From: Azolla pinnata
Taxonomy: Eukaryota > Streptophyta > Polypodiopsida > Salviniales > Salviniaceae
DNA: 47,730 nucleotides
NCBI GenBank assembly: GCA_037176905.1
Contig: JBBBWG010030210.1
Coordinates: forward strand, 2,100-49,829
Reading direction: 5' to 3'
A model generated the notes under the pieces. It was given only the letters and a program-made list of their open reading frames with translations. It did no database searches and was not told the DNA's origin. Below are positions 1-11,389 of this stretch, in pieces (position 1 is the first letter of the stretch; each line of letters opens with the position of its first letter). Made by a program: the position numbers and the translations under genes.

Positions 1-857
1 ATCTCCCAATTCAAAACCCTAATGGTTCCACCCTAATAGATACATTTGTAACGGTATAGCCCAAGCCCCACGACGGCATTGTGTAAACTCTCCGGTGGAT
101 TTGGAAGTAGAACCAAATCACAAAGATCTAGTATCAGTGCTTTTGAACAATGTCAATACAATAAGATCACCATCAATAGAATTACTGAGATATTATTCAC
201 ACAAATGGATGAGAATGTAGGAGGATGTCGGAATCTAAGCTCTATCTCAAACATCAACATGCCTTAAAAATCCTAATCATTCATTAATCTCCTAGTACCC
301 ACATTATTACAAGGCCCCTAACTAACCATGGAACGTGTAATCTATTTATCAGAACTTGAATCAGAGCTCATCTTTCTGGTGGTAGTTTGGAGGACTGCAT
401 ATAATGTCATTGAGCAAATATATGTCATCGCAATCGTCTCTATCCTAACAAAGAATGGTGTATAGTTGTACAAAAGAATGAATCAGTTGTTCTTAAACAG
501 AAATATATATATATATAAGTGTGTGTGTGTGTGTACATATATATAAGTATGTAGGAGTTGGAAGCAAAAAAACCATAGCTCCCCTTGAAAAACAGAGTAA
601 AATAGACAGTGCCATTTCAAACTCAGAATCATTTTTCTACCACACATTGCAAAAGTAGCATTCAAAGAAGATTTCGACAAGACCCGTAAATTTGTTTTTC
701 CTTATTCGCAGATATGAAAACGAGCAAACAGTCGCCGTTTGCGGGGAAAAAAAAAAGTGTCTAGCTGAGCACCATCACATTCACATCTTAATAATTTTGT
801 TTTCTTCGTTTGTTTTCGGAGCAAGAGAGCTGTCTTTGACTGGCGATCGGATCGTAC
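1..857. other. GST 3' flanking spacer
   Basis: This stretch lies downstream of the minus-strand GST gene. I see no convincing exon in it. It holds a short (AT)n run followed by a (GT)n run at about 502-534. The open frames present are short, lack splice context and show no family resemblance. The first 857 bases probably include the GST 3' UTR, but no poly(A) site could be fixed with confidence. Confidence 0.6.
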
Positions 858-1655
858 CTATGCAACGGATCTCTTCTTGATGAAATTGTTGGAGAATTCG
901 GTGATCTTTTCGGGCTCAGGCAGAACAGAAGCTATGGTGGATTTGCGGAACGCCGCGAGCCAGGCATCGAGGTGAGGGTACTTCTCTTCGAACGAGAGCC
1001 TGAACTTTGCTGCAGCTTCGACTGCGGGGAACCAGCAGATCAACGGAGCGAACATGAGGTCTACGAAGCCCAACTCCTCCCCGCCGCTGAAGAACGGGGA
1101 ATGGCCGCCTGATACCTTCCCTAATGCATCATCAAAGGTCTGCAGGCCCTCCATCAGGCCATCGATCGCTGCCCTCGTCGGCGGCGCATCTCCCTGCGAC
1201 TTAATCACCGCAAACAGCCCTTCCGCAATCTGCACATTCGATGCAAGGATCCAGCACGCGCTGAGCAAGATTCCCAGGGTTTTTGAGGGTAATTTTCAGC
1301 ACCATTAGATCTTACTTACCTTCTTGTCGACGAAATCGGCCCAGAAGCGGGCGGTGGCGCGGCCGAAAGCATCGGCAGGGAGCAGATGACTAGTGCCGGG
1401 GAAAGCTTCGTCGATGTACTGCAGGATGATGGCGGACTCGCAGACAGCGTGGTCGCCATGGAGGAGCACAGGAATCTTCTTGTACACGGGATTGGAGGCG
1501 AGCAGGAGCGGGCTCTTGTCCGCCAGGTTCTGCTCCAGCTTCTCGTACTGGATGCCTTTGAGGGCGAGGGCGAGCTCCACCCTCTGAGAGAATGGGCTCA
1601 CCCAGAAGCTCAGCAGCTGCACCTTCTTCTTCTCCTGCTCCTCCTCCTGCGCCAT
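858..1655 (-). CDS. GSTU: tau-class glutathione S-transferase
   Basis: Two coding exons on the minus strand, 1655-1320 and 1229-858, join in phase 0 (donor AAG|GTAAGT, acceptor GTGCAG|ATT) to give 235 aa, normal for plant tau GSTs. The N-terminal thioredoxin-like domain (about residues 11-90) has the tau signature [13 protein letters not shown] with the catalytic Ser at about 20, the cis-Pro region KKIPVL (60-65) and the glutathione-binding pair Glu73-Ser74 in [11 protein letters not shown]. The second exon encodes the all-helical C-terminal domain. The single intron at the domain junction is the usual tau GST structure. The known family role is cytosolic conjugation of glutathione to electrophiles and xenobiotics; the substrate cannot be read from sequence. 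The ATG at 1655 opens the frame after a CT-rich leader and a TATA box. The acceptor was chosen by phase; another AG about 30 nt upstream would break the frame. Confidence 0.93.
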
Positions 1656-1675
1656 CGCTACCTGTCTCCCTGCGG

Positions 1676-1684
<9 letters not shown>

Positions 1685-1716
<32 letters not shown>
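1685..1716. repeat. (CT)n microsatellite in GST leader
   Basis: A run of about 15 CT units (GA on the GST sense strand) sits between the TATA-like box and the start codon, so it probably forms part of the 5' UTR or core promoter. GA/CT tracts in this position are common in plant promoters. Confidence 0.85.
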
Positions 1717-1719
<3 letters not shown>

Positions 1720-1727
1720 CTCTATGC

Positions 1728-1734
1728 ATTTATA
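1728..1734 (-). promoter_or_regulatory. TATA box of the GST gene
   Basis: On the minus strand the sequence reads TATAAAT, 73 bases upstream of the GST start codon. A transcription start about 30 bases downstream would fall inside the (CT)n tract, giving a leader of about 45 nt. This assignment rests on position and motif only. Confidence 0.5.
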
Positions 1735-1943
1735 AGTTCTTTGCTTCTCTCTTTCTATATATGAGCTGCATGTGTGTTGTGCATACATAGATAAAATACA
1801 AACATGTTTTGTTGGTTCCTCTCCAAATATGGTGCTCATCCAGATAGAGATAGACTGATAGATTTGATTATCGTCTTGAAAGACCCGTCAAATATGACCT
1901 ATGACACAAAGAAAGCCAGTACATTTTACGTGATACATTTGGT

Positions 1944-1946
<3 letters not shown>

Positions 1947-1995
<49 letters not shown>
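1947..1995. repeat. compound (GT)n(GA)n microsatellite
   Basis: About 16 GT units run directly into about 8 GA units upstream of the GST promoter. It is a likely length-polymorphic marker with no coding context. Confidence 0.9.
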
Positions 1996-3729
1996 CAGTG
2001 TATGCAAAGCACAGGTTGCATCGCCTCATAATAGCAAATGTTCTTAATACGTGCATGTGTTTGCGTTGGCTGGTTTCGAAGCTCCTTCGGGATTGGCCCC
2101 TCGCATCAGCTACCTTCCTGATTCGGATCGCCCACTCGCTCTTCTCTTTGCTTCGTAACTAACCTTTTTCCCAACCCATTCCACATGCTACCTGCACTAC
2201 GTACATGCATGCAAATACAGACATGGAACGCGTCATGCTTTTACGCTTTCTCGATTGCGATCCCGGACACTTGACCATATCGTCGCACGATCAGTACACC
2301 ACTGGTACGAGAGATCTATCTAGTGGGTTGAAAATCTGTTCATGGTACAGATATTATACAAATCCAAGAGCCCCTCGTTTACATCCTTTCTGCACTCTCG
2401 TACCAAGGTGCATTACTTAGCTATCCTTATGTAAATGTGTGCATTGCGTCTACCAATGGACCCTGGTTTGGTCCAAACTGAATCAAACCGAGCCAAACCG
2501 AACCGAACCGAACCACAAACATCGCAATTCAGCTTCACCCTTAAGGTTCATGCACGCATGACCTCATGACACTTGTGAATTCATGTCGTGCATGAATGCA
2601 TTATATAAGGTCATGACATATTATCTCCCTTACATAATTGATCATCGTTGTCGTTGATAAAGTCTAGAAATGCCTTCCGAAAACTTACATATTCCTAAGT
2701 TGCATCTGTTGAAGGATAACCTTTTCAAGATACTAACACTTGGTGAAAATTACGATTTTTGAGTTTCTTTTCTTGACTATCCAGAATACGATCTAGCCCA
2801 TAGTTGATTTTTACTAGATTATGTAAGGCCCCAAGACCATCCGTCATATTTTCACACTTCGAAAACACTTGTTCAATCTATTAACATGGAATCCCATTGG
2901 CAAAAATGCAGCACATATGCTTCCCTCCCTCTCTCTTTTTATATCTTCTATAAACCACAATATCTTGGCGATAGTTTAGGTGGCTTAATAATAGATCCAA
3001 TACGAGGGGAAATCAAAAGATACACTTGGTCTCCCACTTCAAAAGTTTTCGGAGCACATTTGTTATTGGCAAAATATGTCACTCTATCCACATTCACGCA
3101 AATATTTTTCTTTACCACATCTAAAATTTCTCACATTCCTTTCAAAAATTGCAAGACACATGGTTTCTTATAACTTAATACAATTGAATATGGTGCTACT
3201 GGTTGAACAGCATAATTCAATCGAGGAATGGTTTCATAAGTTATATGTAAATTCTAGTAAAGATAAATAGCTTTCCCAATCGTCAAATACATATATTATC
3301 TACATATCTCATTAGTGTTTGATGTGCTTATAGATATGAATTTTGTTTTAGATCGTGTCTGTAGTCCGATCAAGAATCATAATTAGTTTACCACAATTAT
3401 AAATGCGACCATAGATGCAACCATTAAGGCAATCATAGGCATGACCATAGACGTGACTTTTATTATAAAATTACAACAAACATTGATGTGACATTGAACA
3501 TAGCCAAAACATATTTTGAAAATAATAACAAATATACAAAAATGTTAAAAATTTTATTCCAGAAATGTTTTTTATATATTTTTTAAAATGACTTGTTTTA
3601 GTTTTATTTATTTATATATTTGTTTCTCAATTCTGTTAGCAGCAGCTTCTTCATTTTATAAGCTGAAGAACTGAAAACTCTAAGGCTGAATGACGATCTC
3701 AAGTCCTCAACATCGATTTATGCAAGATG

Positions 3730-4060
3730 CTTGTATATATTTATACAACAATATATACATACATACATATTCATTTTTATATGTAACAATATGTATATAT
3801 ATGTGTATTCATATGTATTTGTACATGTATGCATGCATATGCACATGTCTATGCATACATATGTCATGCATGCACATCTATATAAGCAAACATACATGCA
3901 TGGAAATTTATATGTCTGTACATGTATACATACATTTTAACATGCATACATGTATGTATGGATGCCTATATCTATATGTCTTTATATGTATGTATGTATG
4001 TTTGTATGTATATGCACATTCATGCATGCATACATGCATATTCACCTATACATGCAAATT
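3730..4060. repeat. ATGCATGT/TATG-rich simple tract
   Basis: About 330 bases are built almost entirely from permutations of TATG, CATA and ATGCATGC words. All six frames contain long open stretches here only because stop codons are rare in such a composition, so the frames (for example 3690-4067) should not be taken as genes. Confidence 0.8.
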
Positions 4061-4150
4061 CATCTAATATAGATGGAGAACATCATGCAGTAGCTTCTAG
4101 AAAAAACTTATGTACAATAATTATATGTGCTTTTATTTATAGATATGATT

Positions 4151-4235
4151 GTATGTTTGGCCAATTGGTTAGACCATTCGATAATTTCAAACAAGTTCAT
4201 GGGTTAAAATTCTCACTGTGATATGGAGTTGCGTC
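4151..4235 (+). mobile_element. tRNA-derived SINE-like element or tRNA relic
   Basis: TGGCCAATTGG at 4158-4168 matches 10 of 11 positions of the RNA polymerase III A box (TRGCNNAGTGG). GGTTAAAATTC at 4202-4212 matches the B box (GGTTCGANTCC) except for decay of the CG pair and one other base. The 44-base spacing between box starts is what a tRNA gene or tRNA-derived SINE head has. The flanks do not fold into an obvious acceptor stem, so a functional tRNA is unlikely. The 3' extent of the element is not resolved. Confidence 0.45.
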
Positions 4236-5791
4236 GATGACGTAACAATTTCACAACAAATTTGACGTGTTAGAAAAAAGTTTTGTTGCAAGGTCACGTT
4301 CGTGTCGGAGTAAATAGGCGTCAAAAGACGCAATAAGCAAAAATACAACAAATTTGATGTAGTGGGAAAAAGTTATGTACATGGCAAGGTCAAATTTGGG
4401 AAAACAAAAAACCAGAAGTAATAATGAGGTTGTACAAAAGCAATAAATTGAGGGCATGATTTGGATTTTCCGAACAACAAGGGCACCGGACAAGATTTCA
4501 AAACCTTGAGGGTATCCGGTTAAAACTCAAGGGTGCCGTAAACATTTGGAATATCTGAGTTCGTTTTATTCTTCGAATCGTCATTAAGTGACACACACAT
4601 TATGTTTGGATTTCTAGAAGGACAAAATCGATGCCATTAAACTTCAACATGATGAGTAGGTGTCGGATCAATTATTGAGAAAAATTCATTTATTGTCACA
4701 AAGACTATCGATGCTGGACTAGCATTTACAGCTCTAATACTTGTAGTTAGAGGATACAGAATTACAAATGGTCCATGTTACGTTTGAAAAAGTCGAAGCT
4801 TATGTATGTCAAGCATTTTAATAATTGTGATGCACAATAGAATAGATAGAGCACTAGAGATGTTATTCTGTATTAGCATGTACACATTACTCTTGAATTC
4901 CTTAACTTCAGCTCTAACAACTTGTTGCATATCTCCAAAACACAATTTATTCTTTTGTGTAATGTAGATCATATTGTTTGAGAGGGGGCGATTTAGTTGA
5001 AAGTGAGATCGCATGTATAATTTCTCCATCCATTATAAAATTCAAGTGTATTTGTGATATTAATTTTGATAAGTTTCCTGAGAACTGAAGCAGAAAAGAA
5101 GATGAAAAACGACGGGATTCCAGATCGAATCTTGAAGCTCAAAAAACTATCCTGACAAGCAAAGCTAATTAGACGGGCAAAATAGGAGGAAAAAGTTTAT
5201 GTTACGAAGAGACGAAGATAACAAGATCAGAGTGTCGGAGAACTAAAGTTGAGGGTTCAATATCGAGAAGAAGTACCAAGAATCCAAACTATATGTATGT
5301 AACACACATCAAGACGATCCAATCTGAGGGCATGGAAATCATGCAAACCATGTACATAGTATGCAGGTGGGCCATGTGTCAGTCTCAGTCTATGCTATGC
5401 AAGGAGATAGATATATAATCCTCTCGTTTCCCTATTAACCGGGGTGACTAAATAAGGGGGGTATGTGTTGATCTATATTGACACGAATTTGAGCATATTT
5501 TGCTATGAAACAGTCTAGTATTGGAGGTCATTTGATGGGTGGATGGTTTACCATCGAAACCAGGCGATGGTTAACCTTGCAAATTAGAGGACGTATTCCG
5601 ATATGAACATGTCAAGTGATTAATGTACATACAAGTTCTTCCCGATTGCACACGGCTGGCCTTGGTCGACTTTAGCATGACTTTGACCGCGGCATTGACT
5701 TTGCACTAACAAAGAAGAATCTCAAGGCAAAAAGGGATGATTGTTTTTACTCCCTTGGATCAAAGGCAGAAGAGTGGAAAGGAATGGTGAG

Positions 5792-5834
5792 TCAGTCAAA
5801 GCGAAGGTGATAGAGCATCGACTCGATGTTAGCG

Positions 5835-5889
<55 letters not shown>

Positions 5890-7098
5890 GGTAGTGATTG
5901 GTGCGGAAAGAGAAGCTTGGCTGCTTGACGCGGAGCTCGTGCGAGAGGATGGAGATGAGGCCCGCGAGAGGCGGCTTCATGCGGCCGCGGTATGCACCCT
6001 CGTCGTATGGCCTTCCGCACACGAAGCCGTCGTAGTACGGCTTGAACATCGCCTTATCATCGAGCCTCCTGATCCTCCCGCGATGATCCGTGACAATACC
6101 ATGATGGCTCTCGTGACATAATTCGCGATGAACATCATTCGCGTCTTGATCTCTAGTTCTCCCCGCGATGAAGCTCATCATCAGATCCGCCCACCGTCTG
6201 CTGCTGCCGATACCCATGCTGCCAATATCCAAGTGTGAACTCTTAAGTAAATCTCGCTCGGGCTAAGCTAATATAGCAGCTTCTTGCAGCAGATCCATTG
6301 GATTTTAACCAAGTAAGAACCAGTCTAACAGGTACTAATTTCATTCTAGGCAATACAGTTAGTGAAGGGGAGAAGAATTACCAAAAAGACGCCTACTTTT
6401 TAGGTCTACCACAATTCGAAATTGCACTTTTAATGCCTAGTTTCAAAAATCGACGCTCCATTGTTTTGGTCAACATCAAATTAATTGGATTTTAAAGTTA
6501 ACTAACTTCTGTTATTGATCATATATAGTTAGGAAATCGATTAGTAAACATGATTCAGTAAGAGGTTCCTCGGAAGTAGTTAGTTAAATAGGAGTGAGTA
6601 GGAGGATTAAGAATCAATGAACATAAGAAGCGATAGAATATTGGATGCGATTAGTAAGAGAAGGATAGAATCAATTAGCGAAAAGCGATGAGGAAATAGC
6701 AGTAGTGCGGGAAGGAATAGAATCAGTTTTCTGGTGGGAAGCGGTTAGTACGAATAAAATCAAGCAGCATAATTTATTTATACTAATGGAATGGAGTTGG
6801 GTGCTATGTTTTAGTGGAAGATAAGACTAGATGGTAATTAATTCGTAATCGCTAATTTTAGCACACGTGAAAATATAATTTATGACTGGTGTCGGGTGTC
6901 ATTCGGTAAATTATTTCCCCCCGTAACAAAATCGGATGTGCGACGATGAACGAATGGGTACTACGGTGCGCCATCCATCCATCGATCGTGTGTAGCGTGC
7001 AAAATTACCCAATGATTGATTGAAAACAATTATGCGTGATTTGTTTTACCCGCCAATGCGGCCAGATGGCTCCTCCGCCTCCTCTTGTATGTTGTTGA

Positions 7099-7164
<66 letters not shown>

Positions 7165-10100
7165 GGTTCTTGTGGTTCTTGTTGTCGTTGACTTGTGTCG
7201 ACGACGACGTGTGCATGTCGGCTCGAAAGCTGCGGAACTTGGTGCTCTCCTCCTTCAAGGCGCTCAGGGACGCGGAGGTGGCGAAGGAGAAGGAGCGAGC
7301 GTGACAACGACGACGACGAAGACGACGACGAGGGGCTGGTGACGGCGACGGCGACACATCGGGCGGCGTCGGCACGGGGGTCATTAATGTCGATGTGGAC
7401 GTCGAAGTCCGCCCCGTGGCCATCACCGACGAAGATGACATCGACGACGACGACATCGATGACGACGACGACATTGACGACGACGACATTGATGACGACG
7501 ACGACATTGACGACGACGACGACGGTGTCCACGCCATGAGCGATGACAATGTCCGGGCCGTGGCAGGCACTAGCAGCGCGTCGGGCTCGAATGTGTCTGC
7601 GCCTCCGAAGTAGTAGTCCAGCTCCTCATCATCATCATCATCATCGTCGTCGTCGTCGTCGTCATCATCGCTCCTGTCGTCGTCGTAGTCATCGATGATC
7701 ATGTCTGGCTCCGATACTGGCGTTGCCGCCGCCACCCTCGCTCTCGTGCGCCGCCTCGCACGTGCCGGCGTCGCCTGCGGGCTCGCGTGCTGCTCCACCC
7801 TCCTGTAGTTCCTCGAGAACACCAACCTCGGCTTGTCTCGCGTCTTGATGTCGAGGAACTTTCCGAAGCCCTGGGAAAAACAACAACAACAAACAACAAC
7901 AACAACAAAACCGGACTCAAATGTTGGGTTTCACACCAGAAGAAACGACGACCCACCCGACCGACGACGACGACGACGACGACGCTGCTGGAATGAGAGA
8001 TGCGAAAATTAGCCTTCGCAACAATGCTTTGTGAATCCTCCAGCGCAAAACTCGTATTATGTTACTATGGAGAGAAATTGCGAATACTTTGCAACGACTG
8101 TGGACTCTGTAGTAGCCTATAGAGGGATTATTTGGAGTGAGGCGCGGAAAGGAAAAGAAAAAAGAGGACGCTTTAGCACTATTTCGCCGTGCATTTTCTA
8201 TATACAGACGAAGAGATACTCGAATTGTATGGCAGTACAAAACCACGTCGTCCTCGGGCTTCTTGTTCTTGCTCAAGGCTACTACTAAGCAGAAAAGTAA
8301 CAGGCTTACAAGATTCTTGTTGTTCCCGGTAAAGTAGCCACTAACAGCCGCGAATTGTAAACGCCTGAACCCACCTCTTGGAGTAGCCATTTTATTTGGG
8401 CATTATTCTCAACACTAACGAAAAGGATTCAATAAAAAGGGCTGGAAGTGGAGTGTACTATGTTTGTGTTTTTCTTTTTTTCTTTTTTTCGGTACCTTCC
8501 AGAGGTAGTAGAACACGGAGGGAGCGTCGAGGATGAAGCTCTTGGCGAGCCGCTCCGGATAGTGCTCGCCCAACACCTTCAACAGCTGGATGACGGCCGA
8601 GATGCCGGCGTGCGAAGTCCTCCTTCCGCACGCTGTCGAGCAGGAGCTCATCACCCCCCAATGTTCATTTGTTAGATTATTTTTAAGAGGAAGAGCAAGA
8701 AAGAATATATATATATAACCAAGGAATATAGATCAAGGAGAAGAGGGGAATTGGTAGAGGTACCCGAAGCGTCGAAGATGAGGACACATTGCTCCACCCC
8801 GGGCATCATGCATGTGATGGCCACCTCCATTGTGAACACGAAATAGCGGAGGAACCTGACGAAACCCCAAAAGGGAAGCGAGGAGTTCCGAATCATCTCA
8901 TGCAAGTGGCCAATTCCACACCGCTACAACGCTCTTTGACCCAAAAAGGAAGAAAAATCTATCTATCTATCTATCTATCTATCTAAGATTTTGACTGTGT
9001 GACCCCACCCCACCAACAGCAGTTACGAAGACAGACGCCAACAAAACAACACATGGGTCAATGATGTCGCTGGATTCGGCCCGACAAAAGACAAGCCTAC
9101 TTGAAGATTCCGGAACACGATCTTGTAAAGTTCGGTTCTTGAGGCTGGATGTGATATGCTTTTGCTCATCAGTCTTTGCGAGCACTGCCAGAGTAGTGCG
9201 AGCCAAGGACACAAACCAAGTGTGAACACGGACAAAGGCCCGCCCATATCATCTCGAATATGTCCCTGTCGATCTCTCTATCTATCTATATCATGATTCA
9301 TTCATGTACTTGCAACTAGTTCACGATTAATTGGATTTTTTTAACGGTGGCCGAATTCCGCTATAATAACCTCATGATGCCTTATGTGTTCGATCCGAGA
9401 TCATGAGGCCACTCTAACTGACCAGCTTGGTGTGAAATGGAGATTTTGTTCTTTTTCAAGGACTTACTGCTTTGGGGGCTCGGCAGCGTGCTGATGATGA
9501 TGGTGGTGATGATGATAACTGTTATTATTGCTCCAATTCTCAGGTTTTAACCTTACGATCTGCCCACAAAATCATACACACACACACACAAATTTCAGCC
9601 CGAAAAACAATAAGAAAGCAAGAAACAATTTCCGCTTGCCTTTCTTTTGTCTGTGTCCGATTTGGGTCGATCTTAAGTCGATGGCAAATCATTTATTCAA
9701 TCTTTACGTATGGAACCCAAATCGTTTCTCGAAGCAAAGCGAGACAGAACATGAATTACTATTGCAAGTATGTAGGGAGAATTACCGAAAAATGCCTAAC
9801 AAAAATTATGAATCACATTTCAACGCCTGCTGAAACCAAAAAATGTACAAAACGCCTATACAGTTGTAAGAACGAACACTCGAATTAATCGAGTAACGCC
9901 AAATCAACGGATTGTGAGCGCAATTAGCATCAGATTGATCAGTTGATTGATGCTCAATTAGTTCATTAATCCGAAATTAACGTGCTAATCCATTTGATTT
10001 CTTGTGTTTTTCTCTTACCACCACAGGTCTGCCCACGTCATCTTCGCCTGCCACGTAAGCCGCGCCCCATGCCAGCTCAGCGCCGAACTCGTCGGCGGTC

Positions 10101-11389
10101 AAGAAATCTAGCCACAAAAATTTTTGTTTCTCATAAATAAATAAATAAATAAATATCCAAATCCCAATAAATAAATCCCGACCAATCTTATTTTAAATCA
10201 TAACACCCTTTTTGTTTTTTTGTTTTTTAAAGACATTTTTATATGTTTTTTTAAATTGTTGTTTTTCTACGCCATAAACATTTATTTATTCAAGGAAAAA
10301 TTCCAGCTTCCCTTCTTATTAAATTGAATAGAGATCTTGTTTTTTAGTTAATAAATAAGGAAAAGAAGGAACAAGTAAACACTATTTGTATCAAATAAAA
10401 ACAAAGTTCAGATCCGGATACACAAGCGGCGGTTTTGGTTCTTTTTTCCTGACCCCATTTTTTAATTCATTGTTTAATCCATTGAAGAGTTCTCCTTTTG
10501 TTTTTTTTTGTGTTGGGTTCTGATTACACAAATCTTCTGATTAGTGCATAATCAGGGCATAATCATTGGAAAATCTTCTAATTACGCAAATCCGATTAAC
10601 TGATTACCGACGTCAAGAGTTGCTCTCCATGTCAGCGTCTCCCTCACTTGCTTTGCAGCTTTCTTCACATTCTCTCGCTTGGATTTCAGCACTCTTCCGA
10701 TGCATGCCTCGCTGCAATACTCGATCTGTCCAATCCAATTCAATCCAATCCAGCGTCAGATTCGTTGCAATCAGACAGTCAATCCAACCCATTGGATCGA
10801 ATCGAGTTTCACAATCACGCACTCGATCCAAACCACAGTTATAAGTCACATTCAACATAAAGTTTATGAGACCTCACTTCGATTGTTAAAAAGCACAAAA
10901 AGAAGAATGCAATGAGATATGCACTTCCAATGCATGATCAATCCATGTGCTCGATTCCCCCGTCTCGACTGATTGTGCACGGCCAATCCATGAACTCAAT
11001 TCACTAGACTCAATCCAACCCATTATGCATGCAAGCCATGCTCAATTTGATCAAACAAGTAAATTAGTCCTTAGGCTCCAGTTCTTGTAACCCATGATCG
11101 ATCCATTGTTAGGTCATGGATTAAAGTCGGTAGGTTCTCCGACGATTCAATTCACGTCAGCGAGTGGTATTACCTGTTTGGGCGTGAGAGGAGGGCCCTT
11201 CTTCTTCACTATCTGCATCACTTCCTTGTACTTATCATTGATTGCACCGCAATTGCTGCTGCTGTGATCATGATCACACTTGGACGGCCGTGACGGATTG
11301 CAGCTATGAGTATAATTAGAGGAGGAAGAGGAGCTGATGTTATTAATCTTCCTGATAAGGTTGAAAGGCCTCCCCATCTTCGGGATCAT
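5792..11389 (-). CDS. Sec14-like CRAL-TRIO lipid-transfer protein
   Basis: Eight minus-strand exons join in phase: 11389-11174, 10725-10608, 10107-10019, 9559-9468, 8855-8764, 8632-8496, 7870-7050, 6218-5792, giving 663 aa. All junctions are GT-AG. Residues about 55-110 resemble the CRAL-TRIO N-lobe (LTPKQIEYC, then a basic helix). The lipid-binding domain follows at about 113-260: ADEFGAELA, GRPVV, FLRYFVFTMEVA, GVEQCVLIFDAS, LGEHYPERL, APSVFYYLWK. The C-terminus has the RPYDEGAYRGRMKPPLAGL motif that I recall from the Arabidopsis At4g36640/At1g75170 group, whose annotated role is phosphatidylinositol transfer. Those relatives are, as I recall, well under 500 aa. The extra length here is low complexity: a His-rich loop (about 157-163), poly-Asp (316-329), a Ser/Met repeat (365-396) and poly-Asn at about 485-501 and near the end. 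ATG 11389 was chosen; a second in-frame Met lies four codons on. Confidence 0.9.
5834..5889. repeat. (GTT)n/(AAC)n tract encoding C-terminal poly-Asn
   Basis: About 18 triplets read as AAC on the sense (minus) strand of the last exon of the Sec14-like gene. They encode a poly-Asn run followed by a 13-residue tail beginning ANIES. The pure triplet structure implies replication slippage and probable length variation between alleles without frameshift. Confidence 0.9.
6219..7049 (-). other. intron 7 of the Sec14-like gene
   Basis: This 831-base intron has donor GG|GTAAAA and acceptor GGCAG|CATG. The last two bases of exon 7 and first base of exon 8 rebuild a Gly codon. It is AT-rich. I saw no repeat or nested gene in it. 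Confidence 0.75.
7098..7160. repeat. (GTT)n/(AAC)n tract encoding internal poly-Asn
   Basis: A second Asn-coding AAC tract lies at the end of exon 7 of the Sec14-like gene. It is followed by AAC/ATC interruptions giving an Asn-Ile alternation just before the exon's splice donor. Confidence 0.9.
7440..7530. repeat. 12/15-bp coding minisatellite (Ser-Met repeat)
   Basis: On the minus strand four or five TCG/TCA codons are followed by ATG, repeated several times, encoding SSSSM or SSSSSM units (about residues 365-396). Read on the plus strand the same DNA gives Asp-Ile repeats, which creates long spurious antisense frames. Confidence 0.88.
7628..7684. repeat. GAC/GAT tract encoding poly-Asp
   Basis: The sense strand of exon 7 has mixed GAC and GAT codons encoding about 14 consecutive Asp (residues about 316-329), flanked by further acidic residues (IIDDYDDD before, EELDYY after). 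Mixed codons imply either age or selection for charge. Confidence 0.88.
7878..7908. repeat. (CAA)n tract at an intron 3' end
   Basis: On the sense (minus) strand of the Sec14-like gene this is TTG/TTTG repeats occupying the position of the polypyrimidine tract, directly before the TTTTTCCCAG acceptor of exon 7. Confidence 0.85.

Larger units (their letters stand above)
1996..5791. other. gene-poor AT-rich spacer
   Basis: This spacer lies between the GST promoter and the 3' end of the Sec14-like gene. It contains an (AACCG)n-like patch at about 2487-2515, a long alternating ATG/CAT-rich tract at 3730-4060 and the tRNA-derived element at 4151-4235. No exon with recognisable family features was found on either strand. 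The longest frames (for example 2886-3173 plus) have no splice or motif support. Confidence 0.55.

Noticed and set aside
1390-1839. 149-aa minus-strand frame over the GST first exon
   Set aside because: It is a shadow frame of the GST exon, extended by the GA repeat; the in-phase GST model explains the DNA.
3690-4067. 125-aa Tyr/His/Met-rich plus-strand frame
   Set aside because: Built from ATG/CAT/TAT simple sequence with few stops in any frame; no splice or family evidence.
7085-7342. Plus-strand poly-Val and poly-Leu frames across the triplet tracts
   Set aside because: They are the antisense of the Asn tracts of the Sec14-like gene, whose sense reading is fixed by homology and by phase at all seven junctions.
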